Both the position numbers and the translations under genes were made by a program. Below, piece by piece: positions 11,308-22,250 of a stretch of 64,000 nt of DNA. The stretch's first letter is position 1; every line of letters starts with the position of its first letter. Origin of the DNA: Nothophoma quercina. Its lineage: Eukaryota; Ascomycota; Dothideomycetes; Pleosporales; Didymellaceae. Under the pieces are notes generated by a model. That model was given only the letters and a program-made list of their open reading frames with translations, was not told the origin of the DNA and made no database searches. The DNA is taken from assembly GCA_021642125.1 (NCBI GenBank), contig JAKIXB010000024.1:62001-126000 (forward strand), read 5' to 3'.

Positions 11308-11619
11308 ATGAAACAAATCTCCTTCCTGTTGTTCGCGGCTTGCTCCTACGCAACATATTACGACTTGCCTTTACGCCCTGGCAATGAAAGTTCGATCACT
11401 ATCCGTCTACATGTACCTATACCAACACCGGTTCGATGGACAAACTCGTGTGTGACATCTATGCCCCTCGTAGTGGCGACGCAGATGCCGAATACGACGA
11501 AGACTGATAAGAATGCAACAACATCGATGCAGGGGCAGTATTACAATGAGGCTGAGACTTCGAACATAGACTGGGTTGTGTTCTATCTGACTATCTTCGC
11601 TGGGGCTCTGGCTATGTAG
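11308..11619 (+). CDS. Small secreted or surface-anchored protein
   Basis: The ATG at 11308 is preferred over 11281 because it starts a clean signal peptide (MKQISFLLFAACSYA). The mature part is short, Thr/Asn-rich with several N-glycosylation sequons (NESS, NTTK, NATT). It ends in a hydrophobic segment (WVVFYLTIFAGALAM) that fits a GPI-anchor signal or a C-terminal membrane helix. About 103 aa. Its 3' end overlaps the convergent DUF1996 gene by 8 bp. Family not recognised. Confidence 0.5.
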   Translation: MKQISFLLFAACSYATYYDLPLRPGNESSITIRLHVPIPTPVRWTNSCVTSMPLVVATQMPNTTKTDKNATTSMQGQYYNEAETSNIDWVVFYLTIFAGALAM

Positions 11620-12747
11620 AATCAATAGAAATGTTGCCACAAAGTCCTACTCTTCGTGCGTCACAATTCTCGCTTCTCAGCTGCAATGGTGTAGATGCTT
11701 TGCACGCAGCTGCTCGTTCATCACTCTGGAGTGCGAATATCGAACAGTCGGTAATGAGACCCGACTGATTCGTACAGTCTTTGATAGCCCGCTGGAGGAC
11801 ATCAATATCCCATCCATTCAAGAAATCCCCGTGGTAACTGTAACCGGTAGAATCACCATTACTGAACAAGAAACTCCCCGGCTGACTCTTGAATGCTGTC
11901 GTGTCCCATATTGTTTCATAGTACAGTGCTGGTATCCGCGTCGTGTAGCCTTCCGGACACTGCCCATCCATGACGAGGTCTGGATACTTCAAGTGCGACT
12001 GATCTTTCGGATCAAATTCAACACCATCCCAGCATGACGGGAACATTAGCTCCGATCTTATGCCGTCTATGCACTCGGCATCGATAAAGGCTTTGCTAGG
12101 AAAGACATGTCGCTCTAGAGCTCCCTCTGCAGTACGATTGTAATGCAGGCAGTTGAAGCCCAGAGCCTTCTGAGCCAAAGCTTCTTGAGTTTTGTCTTCC
12201 GGACCCCAGAATGAAGTCGGCGGTATTCGTGCGGGAAGTGTGGAGCTGCGCCTTGATGCATTACCGGCGATCATGGCAAAGCCTTTTGGAAAAGCTCGGA
12301 TATCCTGTCCAAACAGGAAATAGTAGCTGAACCAGCGTCAGTCATGAGTTGGACAAGCAAGGAAGGTCATACATCAACATTCCATTTACTTGTGGCACAG
12401 TCTCAACTGTACCATTCGTATGGTAGAACATAAGGACAGGGGTCCAGTAGACGGATTTGTCCTGAACCACAGCGCAGGAAGTGCAATTCGATGTCACGAT
12501 TTCCCCATAGGTTGATGAAAAGCTTATGCCTGGCAAAGCTTGTCAATCTTGCGAACAACTGTAAGGTCTTAGGCTTGCCGCGACTGTTCAACCTACCTTG
12601 TGCACCGTGCAGGGTGTGGGCATGCTCAGACGGCACATTGGGAGATACGATGGGATCGATGCGAAAAATCCCAAGTCTGGAAGTACATGGTAGTCGCCAG
12701 AATGCATAGGTGACGGCGAAGATAGTAGCAAAGGATAAAAATTGCAT
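11612..12747 (-). CDS. DUF1996 secreted protein
   Basis: Three exons (12747-12597, 12529-12373, 12326-11612) give 340 aa with exact frame. The start gives a signal peptide (MQFLSFATIFAVTYA) immediately before the family signature FWRLPCTSRLG, then RIDPIVSPN and HAHTLHG. Further DUF1996 blocks are TSCAVVQDKSVYWTPVL, NGMLIYYFLFGQDIRAFPKG, FPSCWDGVEFDPKDQSH, FSNGDSTGYSYHGDFLNGWD and VLQRAIKDCTN. The family is an extracellular fungal protein of unknown biochemistry, sometimes fused to WSC carbohydrate-binding domains; none is seen here. Looks intact. Confidence 0.85.
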
Positions 12748-12918
12748 AGAAACAGAGTGACAGATGTGTAATAGAGATGACATTCGTGTAACTACCTAAG
12801 CTATTATATGGGACGTAGCACACAACTACAAACAGTCGCCTCAATTAGTTTATACTACTCCTTTGGAACCCGTGTTCCTAGTCCATCCTGTATGTTGCTC
12901 TTGCCATTGTGGATTGCA

Positions 12919-14473
12919 TTATCCTGGATTCCGTATTCTTTCCAGGACTGTTCTTGTTACCTTCTCTACTAGGGTATCTTCCATCTTTCTCATAATGCGG
13001 CTCTCAAGGTCGGTTGTGAACTCCTTCAAGATGTCGCGCAATGACTCTTCTGTAATTGGGTGTGTCCCTTGCTGTGACTTTCTTGGATGTGGACTCTTAC
13101 GTAGGTGACTAGACTCTACCTCCTCGAAAGCTTCATCGTCAAGATCACCGTCTTCCTCGTCACCTCTCACAGAAGTCAGGTCCCAGACAGGTGTACGACG
13201 TGGAGAGCTTCGCCTAGGAGTTTGCAGCCGAACAGATGACTGCCTAGGGTAGGCAAGGAGGGGCTCTTTTGTGGACTGGAATACCTTTCGGTACCTATTT
13301 TCCAGTCTCACGGCGGTATTGAAGAGCTCTACCTCTCGATCTTCTCGACTGATGCCGCCGATGCAGGTCAACATAGTCGTTCTCGTTTCATGGCTAAGAC
13401 CTGTATCATTTTCGACTCCCCAGCCCTTCCCCACATACAAATCGGGGTCCAGATATACGACGCAGCGAACAGGTGTCCGTGGCTTCCGATTTTGAGCACG
13501 GGGTTTTCTCGGACCAAGGATCCCTCCAATAACCTCCTCTGCCTCCGAACCAAGTTCTTTCTTCGTATCCCAGTAAACGTTCAGTATTTGAGCTTTGCTC
13601 AAAACACCATCTGGTACAGACTTTCCATTGTCCTTATGCCACTGAATGATCTTCTCGATAATTCTATTCTTCCCGCATGCAACGTCCATCAACGTGTCCT
13701 CAGACCGACTCGACAATGATCCCGGGTTGGACTCAAAACGTGTGCTGCAGGATCCTGGTGTACCATATCGAACGAGATACATTCTTCCAGATCCTTTTTT
13801 TCGAAACCCGATTGGTACTGCCTTTCCGTCGCCTGAATCGGGTCCTTCGATTGGGGAAGTTTCTCTTATGTGCCATGGTATATTGCAGATTGTTTTCTCT
13901 GTAGAGTCGTCAGCTTCGTCTAATCCTTGTACGTTACCTTCAATTGAACTCTGAGCGTGCTCTTGAGTGATTTCGGTTTGGTTGTCGTTTTCCTCATTCT
14001 GCTGATGCTCTCCAGAGCTTCCATCACTGTCTCTATCATCTAGACTAGGATCTTCAGTATCAGCCATCTCAGCATCCTCAGGCATGCTGGGACTAGTAGT
14101 AACGTCGACATCTGCTGCAATGCCCAACTTTTCCTGCAATGCTTTTTTGCGCGCCTGCGCGCCTGCAAGAGAAATCTCTTTCCTTGGCCCGTCAGGTTTT
14201 TCCCTGATGTCCTCTATCTCCTTCTCCAAGCGAGTAAGTGCGTCTCGATCTGCGTAATTCTCTATAAGCGGTGCAATCAGATAGTATAACGCTTCACGCA
14301 TACTTACTTTGACTCTCCATCTTTGACTCAGCACGCAGCATACCATGGTGTTTCTTCGTCCACTTCTCGTCGGCCTGCTTCCCGCTTTCGCCCTTCTTTT
14401 TCTTGGCCACCCCCTGCGGAACACTTGACTTAGCTCTATGATCTGCACTTGTCTGACGCGTTGACGGAGCCAT
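12919..14473 (-). CDS. Nuclear-type hypothetical protein, 502 aa
   Basis: A first exon from the ATG at 14473 to 14308 and a canonical GTAAGT...TAG intron (14307-14262) join to the long second exon, giving 502 aa. A TATA box lies at 14517-14524. The N-terminus is Lys-rich (GVAKKKKGESGKQ). A helical charged segment follows, then an acidic disordered region, then a more conserved-looking core (IPWHIRETSPIEG, RKKGSGRMYLVRYG, RIIEKIIQWHKDNGKSVPDG). Basic Arg/Ser/Pro stretches and a C-terminal amphipathic helix close the protein. No family recognised. I checked it as a possible Starship captain and found no tyrosine-recombinase signature. Confidence 0.6.
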
Positions 14474-14777
14474 ATTAGTCGTGTGTGGAACTTTGCAAAT
14501 CGAACTGTGTCTCTTGTTATATAAGGTTAGGTCATTAATCGAGGCTTCCGGTTACAAAACTTGCTCGAGTCACCTTCCTGAGGTTGCAGCTTCTGCATGG
14601 TACAGTCTTTTGATAACGTACTTTGGAAAGACAAACTGCAGTGGTCATGTACTGTACTGCCTTATTTTTACAAGGCCCACCTTGGGATGTACCCGCTGGA
14701 CCTAGAAGCAACTCCTGCAGTGAGTATATCTTCCGACCATCGAAAAACCCATTCATAAATCGCAAACTCCTATCGCC

Positions 14778-15943
14778 ATGCGCTATGAACACCTTTTCCT
14801 CTTGAGCCTAACAGCCAGTGCTCACGTCTTTGTAGGTGACCCACCTCCTATCGAATGGACCATTGAGATAGACAAGTTGATCATGCCAATGAATGGAGAT
14901 TCGAATCACTACGGACAGGAATGGGGTCAGCAGGTGTTTCCTTGCAAAGGCTACCATGCCAAAGTTGCAAAAGAAGAACCTCTAGTCACTTGGCGAGCCG
15001 GCGAAGATGTGGCCATCCGGTCAGTTCAGCTATCCACATCTGGAGATCTCTGACATGTTCGCAGCATCTTCGACTCCACCAACACCTCCGGCACTCGAAT
15101 GCATGATCCTGGCGCAGCGCACTCCGGTGGTTCGTGCCAGGTATCGCTATCTTACGACAACGGAATAAGCTGGCATGTCATCCAGAGTTGGATGGGGAAT
15201 TGCGTCCGGGTCCGAAAAGGCTCAGAAGGGCAGCTGACAAATTCTTACGACACGGACCAAACTTATACATTCAGGCTGCCGGGAACTCTGCCTTCAAGCG
15301 AATACGTCTTAATGGCATGGCATGTACAACTTCCTTCAGACTAAATACCTACTAATGAGCTAGGACTTGGTTGAACGCCTCTGGTAATAGAGAATTCTAT
15401 ATGTCCTGCTCTACTGTCAAGGTGGTGGGGTCGCTTACAGCGACGCAGCTCCCGAGTGAACACCCGATGTTGATTGCAAATCTTCGAGCTGATTCTACAG
15501 TCGCTGAACAAGAAGACTGGGCATGGTCTCGGTGTAATGTGCCACACGGAGTATGGGTACAATACCCCGAGCGCTACAGAGGCATGAATCCCCCGATAGT
15601 GGCCTCGACCCCTTCCAGTGGTAGTCCAATCAAGTTCTGGACATTCAACGACTCTGACGGGTTCTGTAGCTCAGGTAATGGAAAGCTTATTCAGGCTCTT
15701 GCTCTGAATCACACTATTTGTAAGTTGCTCACGGGGGCTAATACAAGTCTAATTTATTCTCTAGTACCCACATCATTAGCTGAAGTCCCCGGCAGTACGG
15801 TGTCTCGCTTCGAACCCCAGTCATCCCGGAGGCCATCGTCGTGTCACGATAGCAGCAGCAGCTTCTCAGGGGCTGAAGCTGGTCAAACACTAGGATCTCT
15901 CTCGCAACTGCCATCAAGTGGCTCAAACACTGAGACTAGATAG
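14778..15943 (+). CDS. AA11-like lytic polysaccharide monooxygenase
   Basis: Copper oxidase-type protein for chitin-like polymers, by family. A signal peptide (MRYEHLFLLSLTASA) is followed directly by His, so the mature N-terminus can form the copper His-brace; the second His is in GAAHSGGSCQVSLSYDNG. REFYMSCSTVKV matches the family's (E)xYMNCA end. Introns: 15020-15064, 15320-15363 and 15720-15764. The second only works as a GC-AG intron (donor GCATGT, branch TACTAAT); splicing there restores MAW-TWLNASGN. The product is 343 aa with a Ser-rich tail. The N-terminal segment (VFVGDPPPIEWTIEIDK) is divergent from typical AA11, so substrate is uncertain. Confidence 0.72.
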
Positions 15944-16485
15944 AGCATTGTAGATAGCTCCTAATTAGTGAATAGTCTGAGTGGTCGAGATCAGATCCAA
16001 ACCGAAAAATCAATACAATTCATTTCGTCCTGCGCAGACTTAGTTTCACCCGCTTGTCCAGCTTCGTACTATCAAGCTTCGTGCTATATTGCCGTCTTCC
16101 TATCAAGCTCGACGGTCTGACTGCCGTGACACATCTTCCATTCTATGGTCAACGCTACGTCACCAACAATCCGAAGCTCGCAATATTCCGCTGCTAGTTG
16201 AGATCTTAGCACTCATGTGTCGTTGGTTTAGACTTCTTACGTAACGGACTGTGCATACACAGTGGGCGCGCACTGACAAAATTGCCAAGGGCGATTTGCT
16301 ACTGCATGTAGCCTCGCTGCAGATGCTGCAAATGTGCTTGAATTAGTGCCAACCGCGCGCTTGGTTGTCTGAGCGCCAAATTCACCACTCTCATTACAGC
16401 TTAAAAGCTTCCAAGGCTCTCTTGCCTGCAGCATTGCAACGACTGGAATCGCTGGCTACTCTTCGAACTCCGCAATACAGCAATC
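15944..16485. other. Intergenic, no gene seen
   Basis: About 540 bp without a convincing coding frame or repeat; presumed promoter region of the beta-lactamase-like gene. Confidence 0.5.
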
Positions 16486-18318
16486 ATGCCATCTCAGACG
16501 TCTTATCTGTCTCAATTTCCGCAGCCATACGGTTCACAATCGCTACCACTACCAGATGACGCCCAGGAAGGATTTCGAAGCAGCGGTGAGGGCGAGCCTG
16601 TTGGTATTCAATCGAGAGATGCGGCCACGATCAGATCGCAAGACTTTGGCGTCCGCACAAATCACCACCGAGCTGGGATTATTGCACTTAAAACGAAGCC
16701 ACAAGAGCCACTGCCGCACGTGTTGGGTATGCGGGCACCGTTACAGGGGAGCGAAGATAAGATTAATCTACTTGCAACGGATGCAGTGATTGTCAGGCCT
16801 GCCTTTGCCCGAGACGAACCTGATCGTCGTCAAAACCGAAGCACGAGTTTCTCCGAACGCGCCGTAGGTGCCTTGAAGGTAGTAGCTAAAACATTAATCT
16901 GCCCGAAGGATCATACACACCACACTCTGGGGCCTCCCAGATTGGACAGTCATTTCGGGAACCTGGAAAAAACATCGATGAATCAAACAAGTGTCCGAGA
17001 TGCATCAGTCAATGAGACTGAGAAGGTTATGAGAGTGCAGCCTCACTCGAAACCAAACACCGACCCTTTCGACGAAGAGCTTCTCACGAAGATTGAGCAT
17101 ATTCTCCAATCCTGCTCCATCCACCGAGTTTGCGTGTCATTCCAGTATGTCAAGGTCAATTCGTGCTCACCGGAAACAACACTCAGTCGAGTCTTGACTT
17201 GGCAGACCGAGAGAAGAAAGACCCAGCCTGCACTCGTCAGTTCGGCGATAGACTCAATCTTTCACGTCGCTTCGTTATCTAGGATGCTCATAGCGACCGC
17301 GGTGGTGCATGCCATTGAAGTGAAGGCTGTTGAGGACGTTGCCTATAACCAGTGGTCTAAGTTTAAAGAGATTGCCATGGTGCCAATAAGAGATGTCTAC
17401 AACAAGTCCAGAAAAAACTCGGAGCCTAAAATGGAAATACTCCCCGGGGATCCAAGCATTTACGAACTCATGCTTCACTCCAAGGGTCTACCATCTATAG
17501 ACAACTGCATGCTTGCACCTGACGGAACACCGCTTACGAACCTGCAAGATCTTCCCAGATATCTGACGGAACTCCTTCGGAAGAAGCCAGAGCACAAGCA
17601 CAGCTCTAAGAGGTGGACCAACTACAGCAACACAAACTTTGCTGTAATTGCATTAACAATTGAAACCCTGTGGGGCGGATGTCTGCACGACTTCATGGAA
17701 GAAACACTGTTCAGACCACTCAGGATGTACTCCACATCAATAAGCTTTCGATTTTGTCAGCACGCTCATCCTTATGAACCCAAAGCCACTGGTGCGGAAC
17801 TGGCTGCCATCGGAGCATACAGCACAATTCGTGATCTCGACGTTTTCTTCTCATCGATGATCCATGCATATCACGATCGGGAACCTTACACAATGAAAGG
17901 ACTCTCTAAAACCATTGATAGGTTGCATCATATGGAGAACACGCACATTGAAGGGTTTCTTCACTACACTCCATTCGGCCTATATACTAAGCTCAGCGAT
18001 TCAACAATTGGCCTATCTTCAAAGGATGACTTAAGATATCCAAGAGGGTGTCTTGGAGCCCATCCGATTGTTCCCGGGCTTCTGGGACAGGAGTATTCAC
18101 TGCACTACATGACCGAGTCCTCAGAAGGCTCCTGTTACGCAACAGCACTTCGGGTTCACGAAACAGATAATTTCGCAGTCACAGTACTTGCAGATAGTTC
18201 TTGTCGTGTGAACATAGCGAACGAGACTCTACGCTTGGTTCTTCGCGCGCTTGCCAATATGCAAAGTCCAGCTGGAATAGCGCAATGTCCGGAACATGTA
18301 GGTGCAAGACCACAATAA
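16486..18318 (+). CDS. Beta-lactamase-like / serine hydrolase-fold protein, probably inactive
   Basis: Intronless 610-aa frame. The first 200 residues are polar and probably disordered. The C-terminal 400 residues follow a class C beta-lactamase/transpeptidase plan: IFHVASLSRMLIATAVVHAI at the nucleophile helix, ELMLHSKGLPSI where THTSGLP occurs in relatives, TNYSNTNFAVIALTIE carrying a YSN motif, then FRPLRMYSTS and AELAAIGAYSTIRDLDVFF. The nucleophile motif SxxK is here SLSR: Lys is replaced by Arg. The usual HxG/KTG motif is not evident. Catalysis is therefore doubtful and a scaffold role is possible. Related proteins are common as fungal accessory genes. Confidence 0.65.
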   Translation: MPSQTSYLSQFPQPYGSQSLPLPDDAQEGFRSSGEGEPVGIQSRDAATIRSQDFGVRTNHHRAGIIALKTKPQEPLPHVLGMRAPLQGSEDKINLLATDAVIVRPAFARDEPDRRQNRSTSFSERAVGALKVVAKTLICPKDHTHHTLGPPRLDSHFGNLEKTSMNQTSVRDASVNETEKVMRVQPHSKPNTDPFDEELLTKIEHILQSCSIHRVCVSFQYVKVNSCSPETTLSRVLTWQTERRKTQPALVSSAIDSIFHVASLSRMLIATAVVHAIEVKAVEDVAYNQWSKFKEIAMVPIRDVYNKSRKNSEPKMEILPGDPSIYELMLHSKGLPSIDNCMLAPDGTPLTNLQDLPRYLTELLRKKPEHKHSSKRWTNYSNTNFAVIALTIETLWGGCLHDFMEETLFRPLRMYSTSISFRFCQHAHPYEPKATGAELAAIGAYSTIRDLDVFFSSMIHAYHDREPYTMKGLSKTIDRLHHMENTHIEGFLHYTPFGLYTKLSDSTIGLSSKDDLRYPRGCLGAHPIVPGLLGQEYSLHYMTESSEGSCYATALRVHETDNFAVTVLADSSCRVNIANETLRLVLRALANMQSPAGIAQCPEHVGARPQ

Positions 18319-19056
18319 AAAGACTAAGTACGTGCAGCAACTGTAGGCTGTTACTTGTCCTTGAACTTCTTACATCAAGAGCACACCCTATAGAGTCAAC
18401 TCCAATAAAAGGTACAGGTAGCTAAAAGCTCTTATAACTAGATTGCGAATAGTAAGAGTTATCTTAGTACAAGTGTGATAGAAGTGTTTCAGGGAAGATG
18501 CGATCTAGGGCGCGTCTTTAAGTAAAGAGACACACTATGTCCTAAGACAGAGTAGTAGTTTAGACCTTTAGCATCTTTCATCTGGGAGTCTATTAAGCTT
18601 TTTTTAAATGAAGATGTATATAGAAAGCTGCAGCATTATCCTGCGCTGTATGCATGCGAGCAGTCAGTATGTCTCGCCGACCAGGAAATGTTAGCCCGCA
18701 CCTGAAGCCTCGGCGCCTCCTTAAATGCATCCAAATATGGTATTGAATGGGAGCTGGCTATCGAATCAACGTCCCGGGCTGCCTGAATGTCTTGGAGTTT
18801 CGCCAGGGACTGCAGCGAATGCCTTTCTGACTTTTATTGGGAGGCAAATGTGCGTTTGAGGTTCAAAACCAAAGGGTTAATTTCCCGCACTCCTAAACTC
18901 AGGCTATACCAGCACATTAATCCCTTTATAAACAGTGTACTTCTTGTTAGTAAGTCTGGCACAACGGTCTGGCTACACTTGATTACGATGAGTTCAACCA
19001 ACAAGATTGGTTGGTATTTGAATGCTTTGGCAAGACAAAGACGGTCAGTTGGTTTA
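18319..19056. other. AT-leaning intergenic DNA, no gene supported
   Basis: Contains short frames only. One of 120 aa (18787-19149) lacks recognisable domains and extends into the adjacent repeat, so I do not call it. Confidence 0.5.
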
Positions 19057-19335
19057 CAGCATCTTGCAAAACCGCCCTCACCTTTGGATGCAATGCCATT
19101 TTGTCAAAGCCGCTGTTATCTTGACATGCTCCTTGCGAGTCGCGACTAATCATCGACTGCCAACACCAGCTAGCTTTAAGCGAACGAGTGATGTTCTTTG
19201 GAGCTGGCTTACCTAGGTCCTGCAGACCTCGGTACCAAGCAATTGGGTGTAAACAGCAAGGGGCATCCTAGGCTGACACGAGTTCTATAAAATGACCACT
19301 TGCGCAGAGGGTAAGGGCGGTCCTACAAATTACTG
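19057..19335. repeat. Short inverted-terminal element (MITE-like) related to the 32-46 kb element ends
   Basis: The left end, preceded by TA, reads CAGCATCTTGCAAAACCGCC. The right end, read on the other strand, is CAGTAATTTGTAGGACCGCC. Both resemble the terminus of the 32162-45946 element (CAGTTCTTTGCAAAACCGCC). Similarity continues inward for about 70 bp at each end. At 279 bp it looks like a small non-autonomous relative or collapsed termini. The right flank is TC, not TA, so the target duplication is not preserved. Confidence 0.5.
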
Positions 19336-19707
19336 TCATTACTGCGATGCCTCTGGTACAGTGGTTAGCGATTGCGCCTTCCCCTGTAACTTAGTTGCGT
19401 CTAAGTTTGAGCCACACAGCAGAGAGGGATCATGACGCCCCACTGTACCCATCAAGCCTAGCGTCCGCCTGTCACCGCACGTGCATCAAGCAGTTAATAC
19501 AGCGTTTTAGCGCAGCGCTTAGCACAACCCTCGTAAGGCTTAAACATACCCGCAAGGTGCATAAGCCTCAGCACATCAGCGAAACCAACATTGACAGAGC
19601 GTACGATTCTCGCTCCTGCTCAGAGAACGCTACTGTATGATTATTCGCAATTATACAGTTCTAGAAATGTAAGGCAGAACAGTACGCCCCGTTCCGCTAG
19701 TTTTTTG
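19336..19707. other. Non-coding DNA between repeat and NLR relic
   Basis: Carries a tRNA-like stretch near 19350-19430 (D-arm-like GGTACAGTGGTTAGCG and B-box-like GTTTGAGCC) without a pairing anticodon stem. Otherwise nothing is recognised. Confidence 0.3.
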
Positions 19708-22250
19708 CTAAGATCCAGCTCGCCCCCTCAGCTTTATAAGAGCGCGACGAAGAGTGTGGCATTGCGGATAGTCGGTGCCAAAGTTCTTCTCGTATCCCTT
19801 CAGCGCCCGCTCGTACATCTTCTGTGCCTCCTCGAGCTTGCCCTGGTCTGCATAGAGAAGGCCCAAGTTGTTGATCGTGCTGAGCGTCGACGTGTGATCA
19901 GGCCCAAGCGCTTTCTCCTTTCCCTCTAGCGCCCGCTCGTACATCTCTTCTGCCTCGCCTAGCTTGCCCTGGTCTGCGTAGAGATCGCCCAGGTTGTGAG
20001 CTGCTTCCATTGTAGCCATGTCATCATCTTGTCGAGCCAGCATGCCATCTATGCAGGTCCGAAGTCGACTGGCGTGCCGAAGCAGCCGCTGCTGCGTCAC
20101 TCAGTACTGCGTCTCATCTGTGCTAGGCATGTGCAGTCCTACACATCCCAGTGCAAGCCTAGCTAGTGCATCATCCCAACCTTTGTTCACCACATGCATC
20201 GTCCACGAGTGCACGCAGCCGTGCATGCTGTAGCCCTGCAACTCTTTACTACTGCCTAGGAACGCTGCGTCTGCCTCGACAAGCGCATGGTCGCAGAGCA
20301 CCCGTACCGCCCTGTTGAACACAAGCTGGTTTTGCGTCAGTTCGCGGAAATTTTAGATCATCAGCACGGCCTTCTTGCAGAAGCTCTAGCCACACGTCGT
20401 GGTTGACAAAGCCCACAGCTGCAGCAGCTTGGCCGCCAGCTCGCTTTGTTGCTTGGCGTGATCAAACGAGATGTTCCACGTCAAGTACAGCGCTTTGTCC
20501 TCGTACGACAGCAGATGTGGAGTAGCCTCTTGCAGTAGCAGCCACAAGTCCAGATAGAGCGGCAGATGGTCGGCGAAGCTGGTCGTCGCCTGGTGCAGAT
20601 ATGCGCCAGCTGTGGCTAGAGCAAGCGGCAGGCCATCTAGCTTTTCGGCCAGCTTCCCAGCGTCAGGGTCTTGCGACAGTGTGAGCGTCAATCACAGTAA
20701 CTCTCAGCAAGTGTAACTTACCAGTGCTCAGCCCCAATAATAGTCTTCAGATGCACCAGCGACGGGTGCTCGCGGTAGATGCGCTCTGCTGCAGCCGCGC
20801 AGCCTTGCTTCAGCGTGTCTTCGCTCTTGCTGTTCACTCAGAACACAGCCGAATATTCTTTCCTGTGTCGCTGCGCATACTCTAGCACGAGCTGCGTCTT
20901 GCCCATCCCGCCTAGGCCGTGCACCAGGACTGTCTTGCGAGAGCCATCGTACGGCAGACCTTTGTGGACTGCATCGAGCTCCTCCTGTCGACCGACGAAG
21001 CGCTCCACTGGCGACACCTCTAGCATGCTGATGAACTGGACCGCGAACGACGTCACAACCTCGTTGGAGCGGACTGCAGACATATGATTACTATCAAGTT
21101 GGTGTCATCGCAAGTGTGACTGCCTGTCTGGCCTACGTACCCGTGTTTAGCCTGCCTTCCGTGTCCCACTGTTGACCGATCATATTGCCTGCGCGCGTAG
21201 CCATTAGCCGCAGGTGGCCCGACACTGTCTTGTATCCAGCGTCCGACTTCGACTCGAACTTGACCATGTGGATGTGGTCCGCGTGTATCGCCATCGGCTC
21301 GCCGTCTGCTGCGCCCGGCACCACGGCCGACGCTTGAGGCACGACCTAGCACTGTTAGCAGCTGCCACGGGTCAACCATCTCTCCGATATTGACTGACCA
21401 CCATCGACTGCCCTAGCAGTGTCGGCGTCGCGTACGTCTCGTACGCATACTTCGTCACAAAGTCCCCGCTGATCGGCCCGTACTGTCCCAGCTGCTGCTG
21501 CAGCAGCCGGTCGTCTGCCTTGACAAACACCGACGCCACATTAACCATCAGCTTGCCCAGCGCGACCCCGCTGCCGCCCTGGTGCGGCGTGCCCATGAAT
21601 AAGATCCCGTACGTCGACAGCTTGACGGCGCGGTGCTCTTCGAGGGCGCCTCGGCGGGCGGCCTCCGAGTGGATGAGGGCCTACACTTGTTAGCTCGGTG
21701 TCTCTATGTCTTCGGTGGGCGCGCTCACGCTCTTCACGATGATGCCGCCCAGACTGTGCGCCACGAAGACGATCGGCCGCCTGCTCGTCTGCCCTGACTT
21801 AGCTATGTCGACTATGTGGGCTGTTCAGCACGCACCTCTGTGATCTGCCTCTCCAGACACAAGTCTGACACCAGCGTCCGCGCGTGGTCGAACAGGTACT
21901 CGCAGCTCACCCGCGACCCGCTGTGCGTGTTCGCGTCGTAGCCCCAGCTGAGTATGCGCGCCCGCGGCAGGTCGTGAGGCAGCAGGTCGCGCAGCCAGTG
22001 CACGCCGTTGCCCGCCGTCCACGTCTTCTCTCGGTCGCCGTTCAGGCCGTGGACCGCGACGATGCTGGGTGTGTGTTAGCTGACGAAGGAAAGACGTCGT
22101 GATGGCGCAGCGTACTCGACAATCGGATCGGTACCCTCACACACTACCTGTAGTCCATGTTGGACTGCGCCGGCTGCTTGTGCTGACGGCGAAGGAGCAG
22201 GTGCTTCTGCTGGCGATGTCGATGTCGCAGGAGCCTACTTCAGCGTCAGC
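19708..22250 (-). pseudogene. NLR relic: SesB-like lipase / NB-ARC / TPR
   Basis: A three-domain NLR on the minus strand. The alpha/beta-hydrolase (SesB) effector domain reads DPIVD-IVAVHGLNGDREKTWT across an intron, then the Ser elbow FVAHSLGGIIVKSA and LFMGTPHQGGSG. The NB-ARC starts with RFVGRQEELDAV and Walker A GLGGMGKTQL and continues to KLDGLPLALATAGAYL. The C-terminus has two clear TPRs (LGDLYADQGKLGEAEEMYERAL and its repeat). Several introns are canonical. It is broken: TGG to TGA at 20838-20840 and 20101-20103, and two frameshifts between about 20320 and 20410. The 5' exon is not resolved, so the right boundary is approximate. Intact relatives act as self/non-self sensors in heterokaryon incompatibility. 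Confidence 0.75.

Noticed and set aside
12919..14473. Candidate Starship captain (tyrosine recombinase)
   Set aside because: No R...H-x-x-R...Y catalytic pattern or DUF3435-like blocks; composition is that of a nuclear, partly disordered protein.
18787..19149. 120-aa frame
   Set aside because: No domain, no supporting promoter or splice signals, and its 3' part is the MITE-like repeat.
19345..19430. Possible tRNA gene
   Set aside because: A- and B-box-like stretches are present, but no anticodon stem or acceptor stem pairs. At most it is a degenerate tRNA-derived sequence.
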